A DNA stretch of 64,000 bases from Shouchella xiaoxiensis (GCF_016907895.1 NZ_JAFBCV010000001.1:186001-250000); one strand, 5' to 3'. Counted from the stretch's first letter, positions 1 to 7,285 are shown. Translations and numbers: made by a program. Notes: generated by a model from the letters alone, not told the origin.

Positions 1-35
1 AAATGTACATTCAATTTCTTTTGGTGGTGTTTGCG

Positions 36-365
36 ATGGCAAGTTTAGAAGATTTTCAGAAACTCGACATGCGGGTTGGAGAAATTATTAGAGCAGAGGA
101 TTTTCCAAAGGCAAGAAAACCAGCTTATCAACTATGGGTTGATTTTGGGGAAGAGTTAGGTGTGAAACAAAGCAGCGCTCAAATAACCGATTGTTATCAG
201 CTTGAGCAGCTTGTGGGTCAACAAGTTCTGGCAGTCGTTAACTTCCCGCCGATGAAAATTGCTGGCTTTACATCAGAAGTGCTCGTCATGGGTACGTACT
301 CGGAACAAGGCGTTGTTTTAATTCAACCAGAACAAAATGTGAAGAACGGCGATCGATTAGGCTAA
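36..365 (+). CDS. csaA: CsaA-type tRNA-binding-domain chaperone
   Basis: This 109-residue protein is one tRNA-binding OB-fold domain of the CsaA family, a homodimeric secretion-associated chaperone in Bacillus. The family pattern is visible in order: DxRVGxI near residue 9, KPAYQL near 29, SSAQIT near 46, [19 protein letters not shown] near 70-88 and a C-terminal NGDRLG. I place the start at the ATG at 36, which gives the usual family start MASLEDF and length; the upstream ATG at 3 only adds hydrophobic residues. Product identity is strong. The in vivo role in export is family knowledge, not visible here. Confidence 0.93.
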   Translation: MASLEDFQKLDMRVGEIIRAEDFPKARKPAYQLWVDFGEELGVKQSSAQITDCYQLEQLVGQQVLAVVNFPPMKIAGFTSEVLVMGTYSEQGVVLIQPEQNVKNGDRLG

Positions 366-428
366 CTGGGGTTCATTTCCCAGCTGGACGCTCATACTTA
401 TGTTACCCTGATAAGAGAGGTGATTAAC

Positions 429-545
429 ATGAAAGCGAAATCAAAGGCGTTACTGGTGATTGGTTTAGGCTTTTTAGTTGGCGCTTTAGGCTATTACTTG
501 TTTTTGTACGTCTTTATTCCAAACTTAATGGGACCTTCACATTAA
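429..545 (+). CDS. 38-residue single-span membrane protein
   Basis: A short reading frame with a good ribosome site (AGAGAGGTG, 414-422) 6 bases before ATG. The product has a basic N-terminus (MKAKSK) followed by a glycine-rich hydrophobic span of about 22 residues and a short tail, so it should be a single-pass membrane protein. It is followed 15 bases later by another small membrane protein gene and probably shares its transcript. I do not recognise the family. Confidence 0.6.
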   Translation: MKAKSKALLVIGLGFLVGALGYYLFLYVFIPNLMGPSH

Positions 546-560
546 AGAAGGAGGGGATGC

Positions 561-773
561 ATGATGAAATCAAATACGCCTTTCTGGGTTGGCATTAGTT
601 CCGTATTATTAAGTGGACTGATATTTCTGTTTGTTTTGATTTATTATCCAACTGGTAATGAAAGCTCTTGGGGTGGAATGGGCTTTTTGGTGGCCGTTGC
701 TTTTTTCGCGATCATCGGGCTGATTTTTTTGATTGTTGGATTTGTGTATAGGTTGATGAGTAGGAGTAGCTGA
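561..773 (+). CDS. 70-residue two-span membrane protein
   Basis: ATGATG at 561-566 follows a strong AAGGAGGG site at 547-554, so either ATG may start. The product has two hydrophobic segments (about residues 9-28 and 38-62) separated by a short polar loop with NESSWGG, and a basic C-terminal tail, typical of small Bacillus integral membrane proteins. It sits in a run of short same-strand genes after csaA. No family recognised. Confidence 0.65.
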   Translation: MMKSNTPFWVGISSVLLSGLIFLFVLIYYPTGNESSWGGMGFLVAVAFFAIIGLIFLIVGFVYRLMSRSS

Positions 774-812
774 TTAATTAGAAAACAATCATTTGGAAAC
801 GGAGTTAGACGA

Positions 813-1175
813 ATGATACATGATTTGACTATATACAGTGTTCCATATAGATCCATTCTCAACAAAGGTAAGACGGTTGAAGTGAGGTTAAATGATGACT
901 TAGTCAACAAGATTCGATTAGGAGACCAGATAAGATTCTTACTAGAAGATGATGAAGAAGAATCTTTTCTATGTTCTGTTACGAAACTGGAATCTTACAA
1001 AAGCTTCTCAGAAATGTATCTCGCGATCGATTTTCGCTTGTTAGACAGCGAAGGCTGGACATTAGAAGAAATGTTAACGGCAACTTACAAGTTCTATTCA
1101 CTTGAAGAAGAAATGAGTTTCGGAGCGCTGGCAATCGGGATCGAGCTCGTTGAATCAATGGAGAGAACAAGATAG
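813..1175 (+). CDS. ASCH domain protein
   Basis: A 120-residue protein matching the ASCH (PUA-like) fold. The N-terminal pattern of a lysine-rich turn then TVEVRLNDD, IRLGDQIRF near residues 37-42 and the later VTKLESYKSFSEMYLAIDF region is the family signature. ASCH domains are thought to bind RNA or nucleotide ligands, and some hydrolyse modified cytidines, but no specific activity can be assigned from sequence. The ATG at 813 follows AACGGAG. It converges with the lipoprotein gene downstream, separated by a shared hairpin terminator. Confidence 0.75.
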   Translation: MIHDLTIYSVPYRSILNKGKTVEVRLNDDLVNKIRLGDQIRFLLEDDEEESFLCSVTKLESYKSFSEMYLAIDFRLLDSEGWTLEEMLTATYKFYSLEEEMSFGALAIGIELVESMERTR

Positions 1176-1179
1176 CCAA

Positions 1180-1223
1180 AACAAAAAGCAAATAGCGCAC
1201 CCTTTTAAAGGAGCCTATTTGCT
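1180..1223 (-). terminator. Intrinsic terminator for the 1230-2291 lipoprotein gene
   Basis: AGCAAATAG (1187-1195) pairs with CTATTTGCT (1215-1223). Read on the minus strand the hairpin is followed by TTTTTGTTTT, a canonical U-tract. On the plus strand the tail is weaker, but it may also stop the ASCH transcript. Confidence 0.75.
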
Positions 1224-1229
1224 ATATTC

Positions 1230-2291
1230 TTATTGACCAACCAAATGATACGTAACGACTTCCTGTGTCGTATCATTCCGTAATTTCACTTCCCATGCAT
1301 GAAAATCAAGGGCTGCGAGCTGGATGGCATTTTCGAATACAATTTGATCTGCTTCTGTTACGATTTCTTCATCCATTGTGTATTGAACGGAAGCGACACC
1401 GTTTTGAATCGATGCACCAAGCACTTCAATGCCCTCGACCATCGCTGAGGAGTAGAAGGCATCTTCTTGCTCAACAGTCTTCATCGTTTCTAACGTCTCT
1501 TCAAAAGAAAAAGGTTCTTCCCTTTCATTCGTGACTGGTTCTTCCAAATCACCCCCTGATAAAAACAATGTTTGCTCTAGCTCTTCGTCATAGAGTGTAT
1601 AATAACCGCGTGATAATCCTCTTTCTTCACCAACATCAAAAGGTTCATTAACAGAGCGCTCGCCCACATTAATATCGATTTCCCCATCCGGATTAAAGAA
1701 TGAAATTTCTTCAATTCCATATAAATCACTAATGCCAAACAACGAGTCGTAAAACATCATCATTTCGGCAGATGTTAGCGAAAGCTCATTCCCATCTTCA
1801 TTAAAATAGATGTGGAGTTCAGGCCACTCAAGCGAGATGTCTGCATAAGAATCAAGGATATTCTGCTCAGAAGGATCACCATCAATCAAGGACATCTCAA
1901 TATTCTCTTCATGCGAATGCTGTTGATCTGCATCCCGTGTAAATGAAAACGCTGTTAAAAATTCGATCGTGTCGCCCATATCGGCTTCAACAAGATGTGT
2001 GTCAATTAGATAACTTGATTGTACTTGAGTCCCACTGTACGGATTTGAGTTTTCACCATTTTCTTCATCTGTCGAATCATCACCACTTGAAACGTCATCG
2101 TCCGTTTCCTCATCGCTGCTAGTCTCATCGTCATTCGCTTCGTTTTCATCCTCTAGCTGACTTTCATCTGCTGGACCTGTTTGTCCGTTTGCTGTTTCCG
2201 GAGCCTCCGTCATCTCGTCCTGCCCATTTTGACAGCCAACGAACAGAAATGAGGCAGATAGAAGACCAGCAGCCGTCACTGTTTTCCTCAT
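1230..2291 (-). CDS. Acidic-linker lipoprotein, possible GerMN-like domain
   Basis: A 353-residue lipoprotein. The ATG at 2291 follows GGGAGG, and the start MRKTVTAAGLLSASFLFVGC ends in a lipobox, so Cys is lipidated after cleavage. Residues about 25-85 are a low-complexity D/E/S/N linker, as in cell-surface proteins that reach through the wall. The folded part has GIEEISFFNPDGE and FSFEETLETM..., and ends with FENAIQLAALDF. The last two are shared with the lipoprotein at 17982-19007 (FSFEETIETM, FEQVLQLAALDF), so the two are paralogues. The strand pattern recalls GerMN (sporulation/germination) domains, but that is a weak structural guess. Function unknown. Confidence 0.8.
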   Translation of the reverse strand: MRKTVTAAGLLSASFLFVGCQNGQDEMTEAPETANGQTGPADESQLEDENEANDDETSSDEETDDDVSSGDDSTDEENGENSNPYSGTQVQSSYLIDTHLVEADMGDTIEFLTAFSFTRDADQQHSHEENIEMSLIDGDPSEQNILDSYADISLEWPELHIYFNEDGNELSLTSAEMMMFYDSLFGISDLYGIEEISFFNPDGEIDINVGERSVNEPFDVGEERGLSRGYYTLYDEELEQTLFLSGGDLEEPVTNEREEPFSFEETLETMKTVEQEDAFYSSAMVEGIEVLGASIQNGVASVQYTMDEEIVTEADQIVFENAIQLAALDFHAWEVKLRNDTTQEVVTYHLVGQ

Positions 2292-2435
2292 TTTGTCATC
2301 CTCCCTTTTTATTCCATACCCGAGTGAGCAAAACTTAAAAGCATTTTTTCTTTTGGTAAAAGGGTTTAGATGTGTAATTAGGCTTAACAAAGGGTAAAAG
2401 TCATTCAAATTAGCAACTATAGGAGGTTAGTAAAG

Positions 2436-2621
2436 ATGAACAAAGCAGATAAGATTATTAGGTTAATTGGTCAAATTTTGATGAGCTTGTTAGTTGGCTA
2501 CTTTATAATCATTATGTTTGGTGACAATATACTTGCTGCAGTCATTTTACTCCTGCCAGTCATAATCTTGCTGCAGATTAAAATACTTGTTCAATTAAAA
2601 AATAACGAAAAAAATAAATGA
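2436..2621 (+). CDS. 61-residue membrane protein
   Basis: ATG at 2436 follows AGGAGG with ideal spacing. The product has two closely spaced hydrophobic stretches (residues 11-28 and 33-52) and a charged Asn/Lys-rich tail. It is divergent from the lipoprotein gene upstream. About 150 bases of AT-rich sequence with no clear feature follow before the esterase gene. No family recognised. Confidence 0.65.
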   Translation: MNKADKIIRLIGQILMSLLVGYFIIIMFGDNILAAVILLLPVIILLQIKILVQLKNNEKNK

Positions 2622-2788
2622 GTGCAGATGCTGAACGATTAAAAAGTTTACGTTAGAATAGGGAGAGGCTCGAAATTTAGTGTGTTATTCTAAGGAAATT
2701 GAGAGAACTAAAAGCAGCTATACGAAAGTTAAACCGGAAAAAGCTCTTTCCTTTTTGAGCAATAATTTAATTGAAAGCAGGTGCTTCG

Positions 2789-3532
2789 GTGCGAGCAAGA
2801 ATTGTAAAGCCAAGACCGGTTTATTTAAAAGGTGGAGATAAAGCCGTCTTATTACTTCACTCCTTTACCAGTCACACTCGGGATATGAAGCCGTTAGCGA
2901 AATTCTTGAACGAGAAGGGCTACACTTGTTACTGCCCGGTTTACAAGGGGCATGGACTTCCTCCTGAAGAATTGTTTGGCACCGGTCCAGAAGACTGGTG
3001 GGAAAGTGTATCAGAAGGATACCTCCATTTGAAAGAGGAGGGGCATGAATCGATTGCGGTTGTGGGGGTGTCGTTGGGTGGAATTTTCGCCTTACGCGTC
3101 GCACAAGAGTTTGAGGTTAACGGTGTTGTGACAATGTCCGTACCTCATAAGCGTGACCTTGCTGCTTTAAAAAATCGCGTCTTTAAATTTGCGAAAGCCT
3201 ATAAACAATATGAGAGCAAAACAGAACAAGAAATCAAAGCTGAATTAAAAGACCTTGAAAAACAGCCATTTGATGGGTTAGAAGCGTTTGTAGAAAGCAT
3301 CAATAAGGTAATGGAAGGGCTCTCAACTATCCATGTGCCGATGAAAATCATGTACGGAGAACTTGATGAAACGCTCTACAAAGACAGTGCGGAGTACATC
3401 TTTGATCGTGTGGCGACTGATCAGAAGAGCGTGAACAACTATCCTCAATCAAAGCACTTAATGACGCTTGGAAAAGATCAAGAGCAGATTCAAGCCGATA
3501 TCGAGTCATTCTTGAGTACGTTGCAGTGGTAA
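2789..3532 (+). CDS. est: Carboxylesterase, Est30 type
   Basis: A 247-residue alpha/beta hydrolase close to the monomeric carboxylesterase Est30 of Geobacillus and its Bacillus homologues. Visible are the oxyanion strand VLLLHSFTSH, YKGHGLPPEELFGTGPEDWW, the nucleophile elbow GVSLGG with its Ser, the acid in GELDE and the catalytic His in SKHLMT. It hydrolyses short-chain esters in the cytoplasm (family knowledge). I chose the GTG at 2789, preceded by AGCAGGTG, because the protein then begins like Est30; a TTG at 2771 has no ribosome site. HSFT replaces the usual HGFT after the oxyanion strand, a small family variation. Confidence 0.9.
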   Translation: MRARIVKPRPVYLKGGDKAVLLLHSFTSHTRDMKPLAKFLNEKGYTCYCPVYKGHGLPPEELFGTGPEDWWESVSEGYLHLKEEGHESIAVVGVSLGGIFALRVAQEFEVNGVVTMSVPHKRDLAALKNRVFKFAKAYKQYESKTEQEIKAELKDLEKQPFDGLEAFVESINKVMEGLSTIHVPMKIMYGELDETLYKDSAEYIFDRVATDQKSVNNYPQSKHLMTLGKDQEQIQADIESFLSTLQW

Positions 3533-3576
3533 ATGAAGTACAGTAATGATTTTTGGTAAAGATAGATGGAGGGTTT

Positions 3577-3957
3577 ATGGAAATAGTTATTGTATATGGC
3601 TTTATGTTATTGTTTATATTCTCACTGAGTCTGTTAATTCTTCTCCCAGCCTATTTAGTCTTGAGAAAAAAGAAAAAACGAACCATATTTTATTTATTTT
3701 TAATTCCGATTGCGATGGTACTTGTGTCACCGTCATTTAGCAATAAAGGCCAAGAAATAGGTGCAGTACACTTGGAACAACAAATCGAGGAACACGGTCA
3801 TAACGTCCATCTCCTAAATCGGAATAGTGGTGAGGGATTTATGTATAGTGTCGTAGGTATATTCGTACTCTTTATGAGTCTACCAGTAACACTTGCCGCT
3901 GGCTTTTATAGCTTTTTAAGATACCGAAAAAAAGATGAACCGATTTCTTCTCTCTAA
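3577..3957 (+). CDS. Two-span membrane protein of unknown function
   Basis: The ATG at 3577 is preceded by GGAGGG. The 126-residue product has a first hydrophobic segment at residues 1-23, a second after KKKKR at about 30-45, an extracytoplasmic-looking stretch with HLEQQIEEHGHNVHLL, and a further hydrophobic segment near the C-terminus. No family recognised. A weak hairpin (AATGCTG 3961-3967 with CAGCATT 3998-4004) follows, but it has a 30-base loop and only a short T-run. Confidence 0.6.
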   Translation: MEIVIVYGFMLLFIFSLSLLILLPAYLVLRKKKKRTIFYLFLIPIAMVLVSPSFSNKGQEIGAVHLEQQIEEHGHNVHLLNRNSGEGFMYSVVGIFVLFMSLPVTLAAGFYSFLRYRKKDEPISSL

Positions 3958-4152
3958 ACAAATGCTGCTAAGCACGTTTCGCTTTCCATAAAAAACCCAG
4001 CATTCTTCTTGCCTTCAAAAATGTAGAAAAAAGCGATTGTCTTAAAAATAGTACATAACGCCCGTTTTTGTGTTTATGCAAAATAACAGGTTTCATTCTT
4101 TGTGAGCGTGCTATCCACAAGAGTATAGTTCACAAAAAATGAGGAGGAAGTT

Positions 4153-4752
4153 ATGATGAAGAAGAAATTATTAGCGGTAGTTCCTGCGGTTGCGTTACTA
4201 GCTGCACCTTTTCCGAATCAAGTAACAGACGCAGCCTCTACCAGTGAACAGGTTCAAGAATCAATCAAGACGATCCCGGCAGATTTTGATGCGTTGCTCA
4301 ACTGGGCGCCAGAAGAACAGCCAACTGTGACACAAGGAAGCCAGAGTTACGAAGTTGAGTTTATCCAGACGATGTTGGTACACTTTGGCTATGAAACAGA
4401 TGTAGATGGTGTATTTGGAGCAGATACAGCGAAACAGCTTAAAGCGCTTCAAGGAGAAAAAGGATTAACGCAGGACGCCGTAGTTGGTACAGAGACATGG
4501 ACGGTACTGCTAGAAGAATACAAAGCGAAATCCTTCCAACCAGAACGAGCGATCTTATACGCTGAACATGTTTTAGCTAATGATGATCTGCTATTTAGCA
4601 GTGATGGCATGTTGCATGAAGATGAATCTGGTAAGACGTTTTATTCATTAAAAGCGCAAAGCAAAGAGTTACTTGAAGGCGGAGGTAGCGGCACGGTCGG
4701 CTTTTACAATGTGTATTACGATGGCGAAGTCGAAGAATCGAGTCCGCTGTAG
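4153..4752 (+). CDS. Secreted peptidoglycan-binding domain protein
   Basis: A 199-residue protein starting at ATG 4153 or 4156 after GAGGAGG. Residues 1-28 are a Sec signal peptide ending near TDAAS. Residues about 60-112 form a PG_binding_1 domain: VEFIQTMLVHFGYETDVDGVFGADTAKQLKALQ, then VGTETW. Such domains anchor wall hydrolases, but no catalytic domain follows; the C-terminal 85 residues match nothing I recognise. The gene has about 200 bases of upstream region and is followed by the antisense side of a type I toxin locus. Confidence 0.8.
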   Translation: MMKKKLLAVVPAVALLAAPFPNQVTDAASTSEQVQESIKTIPADFDALLNWAPEEQPTVTQGSQSYEVEFIQTMLVHFGYETDVDGVFGADTAKQLKALQGEKGLTQDAVVGTETWTVLLEEYKAKSFQPERAILYAEHVLANDDLLFSSDGMLHEDESGKTFYSLKAQSKELLEGGGSGTVGFYNVYYDGEVEESSPL

Positions 4753-4772
4753 GGTGTGAAATACGAAAGGGG

Positions 4773-4801
4773 TTGTCAATGTTTTTTTCTTGTTGTAAAA
4801 T
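4773..4801 (+). promoter_or_regulatory. Promoter of candidate antitoxin RNA
   Basis: TTGTCA (4773-4778) and TAAAAT (4796-4801) are separated by 17 bases. It points rightwards into the 3' end of the minus-strand toxin gene, with no open reading frame downstream on this strand, which fits an antisense RNA promoter. A TATAAT at 4801-4806 also exists, but without a matching -35 at normal spacing. Confidence 0.6.
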
Positions 4802-4807
4802 ATAATT

Positions 4808-4852
4808 GACAAAATAAAAAACCTGATTAAAGGTTAGCGGCCTCAATCAGGT
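4808..4852 (-). terminator. Terminator of the holin-like toxin mRNA
   Basis: ACCTGATT (4821-4828) pairs with AATCAGGT (4845-4852). On the minus strand the stem is followed by TTTTTATTTTG, a canonical intrinsic terminator about 80 bases past the toxin stop codon. Confidence 0.75.
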
Positions 4853-4940
4853 GAAAAAAGTATCAGAGTTAAGTGTTTTGGTATTACTCGTACACTAATA
4901 ACCCTTCAGCTTCGAGGCTCAGAGGGTTATTAGTCGTTAT
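4808..4940 (+). ncRNA. Candidate antisense antitoxin RNA (RatA/SR4-like position)
   Basis: Transcription from the 4773-4801 promoter would start near 4808 and run antisense to the toxin 3' UTR and stop-codon region. A 12-base perfect inverted repeat (4894-4905 with 4923-4934), followed by the short U-rich CGTTATTT, is the most likely end. This gives about 130 nt that overlap the toxin transcript, the layout known for txpA/RatA and bsrG/SR4 in Bacillus subtilis. Boundaries are inferred only. Confidence 0.5.
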
Positions 4941-5046
4941 TTAGAAGTGTTATGATCATAATTATAACAGTAATTAATGAGAGGATAGACGCAACTGCAC
5001 CAATTACTACGTTTATTATTAGGGTTAACACTTCATAAGTAGACAT
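4930..5046 (-). CDS. Putative holin-like type I toxin, 38 residues
   Basis: The reading frame starts at ATG 5046 behind AGGAGG. The protein opens with MSTYEVLTLIINVVIGAVAS, continues as one strongly hydrophobic helix and ends LLNND. The MSTYE start and single helix match the putative holin-like toxin family that includes TxpA and BsrG of B. subtilis, which damage the membrane when antitoxin RNA is absent. The mRNA features fit: a sequestered ribosome site, a 5'-3' long-range pairing, its own terminator and a convergent promoter. A -10-like TAGAAT (minus strand, 5110-5115) lies upstream; its -35 is poor. Confidence 0.8.
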   Translation of the reverse strand: MSTYEVLTLIINVVIGAVASILSLITVIIMIITLLNND

Positions 5047-5054
5047 TAGCAACA

Positions 5055-5091
5055 CCTCCTTTCCAGGAGAGTGCCACTTAACCTCTGAGCC
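5055..5091 (-). promoter_or_regulatory. Ribosome-site-sequestering hairpin and 5'-3' pairing element of toxin mRNA
   Basis: On the toxin mRNA the Shine-Dalgarno AGGAGG (5055-5060) pairs with TCTCCT (5065-5070) across a GGAA tetraloop. Just upstream, GGCTCAGAGGTTA (5079-5091) is complementary, with one bulge, to the segment at 4916-4929 next to the stop codon. Both are recognised translation controls in type I toxin mRNAs. Confidence 0.6.
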
Positions 5092-5310
5092 TATTTTTAC
5101 TTACCTACTATTCTACCTTAAATTTAAAAACTAGCATATATTCAATTCAAATAAGTTAAGTTCTTTTATCAGCATAAAGATAATTAATTTAATAGTCTAC
5201 TAGTTATGGGGAGCTTCAATTCACAGAACGTTGAATTTGCAATTAGAATTAATTTAATAAGTATGAAGGAGTCCAGAGATGGGCTTCTTTTTCATGCGAA
5301 ATTCTTTGGC

Positions 5311-5342
5311 ATTAAAAAAAGCCCCTGCTAAAAAGCAGGGGC
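5311..5342 (-). terminator. Strong intrinsic terminator of the candidate small RNA
   Basis: An 8-base GC-rich stem (5321-5328 with 5335-5342) with a TTTTTA loop, followed on the minus strand by TTTTTTTAAT. It could also end a read-through transcript from the 5495-5698 gene. Confidence 0.85.
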
Positions 5343-5412
5343 AAAAAGGATACAATGAGACTCCCGTGGGGTCATACGGGGGTCTAATCACCTTTCCAGC
5401 AAGGGGGAAGGT
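5312..5412 (-). ncRNA. Candidate C-rich small regulatory RNA, about 100 nt
   Basis: A complete transcription unit without an open reading frame. The promoter is TTGAAT (minus, 5442-5447), 17 bases, TATTCT (5419-5424). Two hairpins follow: CACCTTCCC/GGAAAGGTG with CCCCTTGCT-like loop bases, then AGACCCCCGT/ACGGGAGTCT. The unit ends at a strong terminator (GCCCCTGC 5321-5328 with GCAGGGGC 5335-5342 and seven Us). Unpaired C-runs of the CCCC(C)UU kind are how RoxS/RsaE and FsrA bind Shine-Dalgarno regions, but I see no full match to either. Confidence 0.5.
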
Positions 5413-5418
5413 GAGATA

Positions 5419-5447
5419 AGAATAACAAAGACCTGTGGGAGATTCAA
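5419..5447 (-). promoter_or_regulatory. SigA-type promoter of the candidate small RNA
   Basis: TTGAAT (5442-5447) and TATTCT (5419-5424) on the minus strand, spacer 17. Predicted start near 5412. The promoter lies between the stop of the 5495-5698 gene and the hairpins, so the RNA is independently transcribed. Confidence 0.55.
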
Positions 5448-5494
5448 TCGATGTGACGAAAAGTATAAGAAACCTTTACAAACGTAACCTCCGC

Positions 5495-5698
5495 TCATTC
5501 GCTCTGGTCTTCTTTCTCACTCATAAAAACGGGAAACAGAGACATAAAAGCGGTAGCGAATACTGTTTGTGCGACAATCGATGCTAAAGAATCGTCATTT
5601 GGAAATAAGTAAAATCGAGCGAGCAACGAGACCGAGAAAAAAACATATAAATTCAGTAATCGTTTTCGTGTATACATATCACGATACGTATAAGCCAA
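5495..5698 (-). CDS. 67-residue membrane protein
   Basis: The likely start is TTG at 5698 behind GAGAGGGGG with 9-base spacing; an internal ATG seven codons in is the alternative. The product has a basic start (YRDMYTRKRLL), two hydrophobic segments (about 17-32 and 40-58) and an acidic tail ending EDQSE. I do not recognise the family. It lies between the mph terminator and the small RNA promoter. Confidence 0.55.
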   Translation of the reverse strand: MAYTYRDMYTRKRLLNLYVFFSVSLLARFYLFPNDDSLASIVAQTVFATAFMSLFPVFMSEKEDQSE

Positions 5699-5802
5699 GC
5701 AAAATCGCCCCCTCTCATACTAGTAGATTATCAACATTCTTTGAGGGAATAAATCGGTTTCATTGAAATTGATGCTTCTTACCTACACGTTGGAAAATGA
5801 CA

Positions 5803-5831
5803 AAACGACCACCCAATTAGGGTGGTCGTTT
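5803..5831. terminator. Bidirectional terminator after mph
   Basis: AAACGACCACCC (5803-5814) pairs perfectly with GGGTGGTCGTTT (5820-5831), loop AATTA. The minus-strand read gives GGTGGTCGTTTTGTCATTTT, so it ends the mph transcript. Confidence 0.85.
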
Positions 5832-5840
5832 CTAAGTCGT

Positions 5841-6737
5841 TTAGTTAGTTTCTCCTGCAAGCATCTGCTTGGCGGCTTTTTCCATTTCCTTTAAGCCGGA
5901 AACCTCTGCGTATTCGGCAACGGTAAGTGCGCTCGTTGCATAGAGTTCACTAATGTGTTCAGCCATTCGTGGCCATGTCTGTCCGCCTGCCTGTTCGTAT
6001 GCGTCAATTAACTTGGTCAGGCCGTCTTCTCCAAAGAGCAAGTAATGAGACATGAAATCAACGCCGACATCTCCGACACCAACTTCAGTCCAGTCAATTA
6101 GCCCTGTGACAGAATGATCGCGTGTGGTAATGATATGACCGGGGTGTAAATCACCATGTGTCACGCCGACATGAGTAGGCCAGTAAGACTCGTCACCAAG
6201 CCATGTTTGCCAACGTTCCCAGAGTTTAGCGTTAATCGCATAACGCTCTTTAACTCGATCCATGCGCTTTTTCATCGTTGTTCGCAGCTCATAGGGGGTA
6301 AGAAAACCCACGCCAATGTCTTTGAATGGCTTTGGATCTAGCGCATGCAGTTCGGCAAGCACTTTTCCAAGAGAGCGGTGGTAGCTATCGGGCGCATTGT
6401 TTTCATCGAACGTCCAGACATACCCTTGCTGCTCCAAATCAATTGTGGCCGCGGGAGCCCCACCGAGCTCTTTATAGGCAATTAGATCATCTGAGAAAAT
6501 TGTCCAATCAGGAACTTCAAAGCTTGCCTGTTTTTTTATGAAATCTAATGCCTGTTTTTCTTGTGTAGCGTGTCGCATTGATTCGGATCTACGTGGGACG
6601 CGTAAAATCCAGTTAGAGCCGTTGCTGTCGCTTCCGTGTGCAACTTGAAAATCAACGCCTGATTCATTAACAGTCAGTGACGTTTCATCCAGTTTTAATC
6701 CATGCTTTTGCGCAAGTTCAATAAATGTTTTTTTCAT
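5841..6737 (-). CDS. mph: Macrolide 2'-phosphotransferase, Mph family
   Basis: A 298-residue kinase that should transfer a phosphate from a nucleoside triphosphate to the 2'-OH of macrolide desosamine. It tracks the Mph(C)/Mph(B) family along its length: LTVNESGVDFQVA near 21, WILRVPRR near 43, FEVPDW near 73, GYVWTFDENNAPDSYHRSLGKVLAELH near 105-131, the catalytic loop HGDLHPGH (194-201), the metal-binding IDWTE (214-218), then VGVDFMSHYLLFGEDGL. The start at ATG 6737 follows CGGAGGAAT. About 230 bases upstream is a leader peptide gene with an attenuator between, so expression is probably macrolide-inducible. Product family is sure; substrate range is not. Confidence 0.92.
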   Translation of the reverse strand: MKKTFIELAQKHGLKLDETSLTVNESGVDFQVAHGSDSNGSNWILRVPRRSESMRHATQEKQALDFIKKQASFEVPDWTIFSDDLIAYKELGGAPAATIDLEQQGYVWTFDENNAPDSYHRSLGKVLAELHALDPKPFKDIGVGFLTPYELRTTMKKRMDRVKERYAINAKLWERWQTWLGDESYWPTHVGVTHGDLHPGHIITTRDHSVTGLIDWTEVGVGDVGVDFMSHYLLFGEDGLTKLIDAYEQAGGQTWPRMAEHISELYATSALTVAEYAEVSGLKEMEKAAKQMLAGETN

Positions 6738-6800
6738 TTCTCTATTCCTCCGGTTTTAATCAATTGTCGTAACATTGTTTCCCCGGTAGCGTAAGCAGTT

Positions 6801-6838
6801 CTCTTTAAAAACAAAAAGGCAGATTACGTTCTGCCTTT
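6801..6838 (-). terminator. Attenuator hairpin in the mph leader
   Basis: AAAGGCAGA (6815-6823) pairs with TCTGCCTTT (6830-6838). On the minus strand it is followed by TTGTTTTTAAA and lies between the leader peptide and mph. A second hairpin (6884-6891 with 6897-6904) lies between it and the leader stop codon. A terminator here has no gene to end except the leader, which argues for attenuation. Confidence 0.7.
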
Positions 6839-6920
6839 CTTCACGTAGAAGATTGTTAAAAATGTGCAGACTACTCCCGTTTACTCTGTTTCAAAAAAAC
6901 AGAGCGGTTGAACAATGACA

Positions 6921-6968
6921 TTATTTCTGAATCAATGTTTCTTGGCGTAATCTAATTGAGTGCGTCAT
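6921..6968 (-). CDS. Macrolide-responsive leader peptide (ErmDL-like)
   Basis: A 15-codon frame, MTHSIRLRQETLIQK, starts at ATG 6968 behind AGGAGG (6979-6984). It is nearly the same at its start as the leader of ermD as I remember it, which begins MTHSMRLR, and it keeps the R-L-R (+X+) element on which macrolide-bound ribosomes stall. It is preceded by a good promoter and followed by hairpins and mph. I infer that stalling at RLR during macrolide exposure alters leader folding and lets transcription or translation reach mph. Confidence 0.8.
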   Translation of the reverse strand: MTHSIRLRQETLIQK

Positions 6969-7001
6969 TTAGAACAATCCTCCTTTCCATAAGCTCCACT
7001 T

Positions 7002-7030
7002 ACCATACAAGGTTCTTAAAAGAAAATCAA
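7002..7030 (-). promoter_or_regulatory. Promoter of the mph leader
   Basis: On the minus strand TTGATT (7025-7030) and TATGGT (7002-7007) are 17 bases apart. The predicted start is about 25 bases before the leader ATG. The 250 bases between here and the next gene are AT-rich and show no other reading frame. Confidence 0.65.
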
Positions 7031-7285
7031 GAGAATCAGACAGTGACCACATTTTCATTCAGATCTGCGATAAAATGGCGGGTGTGAGGTGCATGAAGAT
7101 GATGAGCTAGAAAATAATACGTTAAATCTGCTGCTTATTCTCAGATCTCATTTCAAGAAAATCGCTCTGATTTTATGATAGATAATCAGAAAATGACCAT
7201 TGCAACTATTAGTTGCTGAATAGTTGGTGGCATGCAACCACTAAAAACAATAAAGTATTAAGCATAATGAAAAAAGGAGTGTTGT

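Noticed and set aside
3546-3740. A 64-codon plus-strand frame
   Set aside because: Out of frame with and inside the better supported 3577-3957 gene; no ribosome site.
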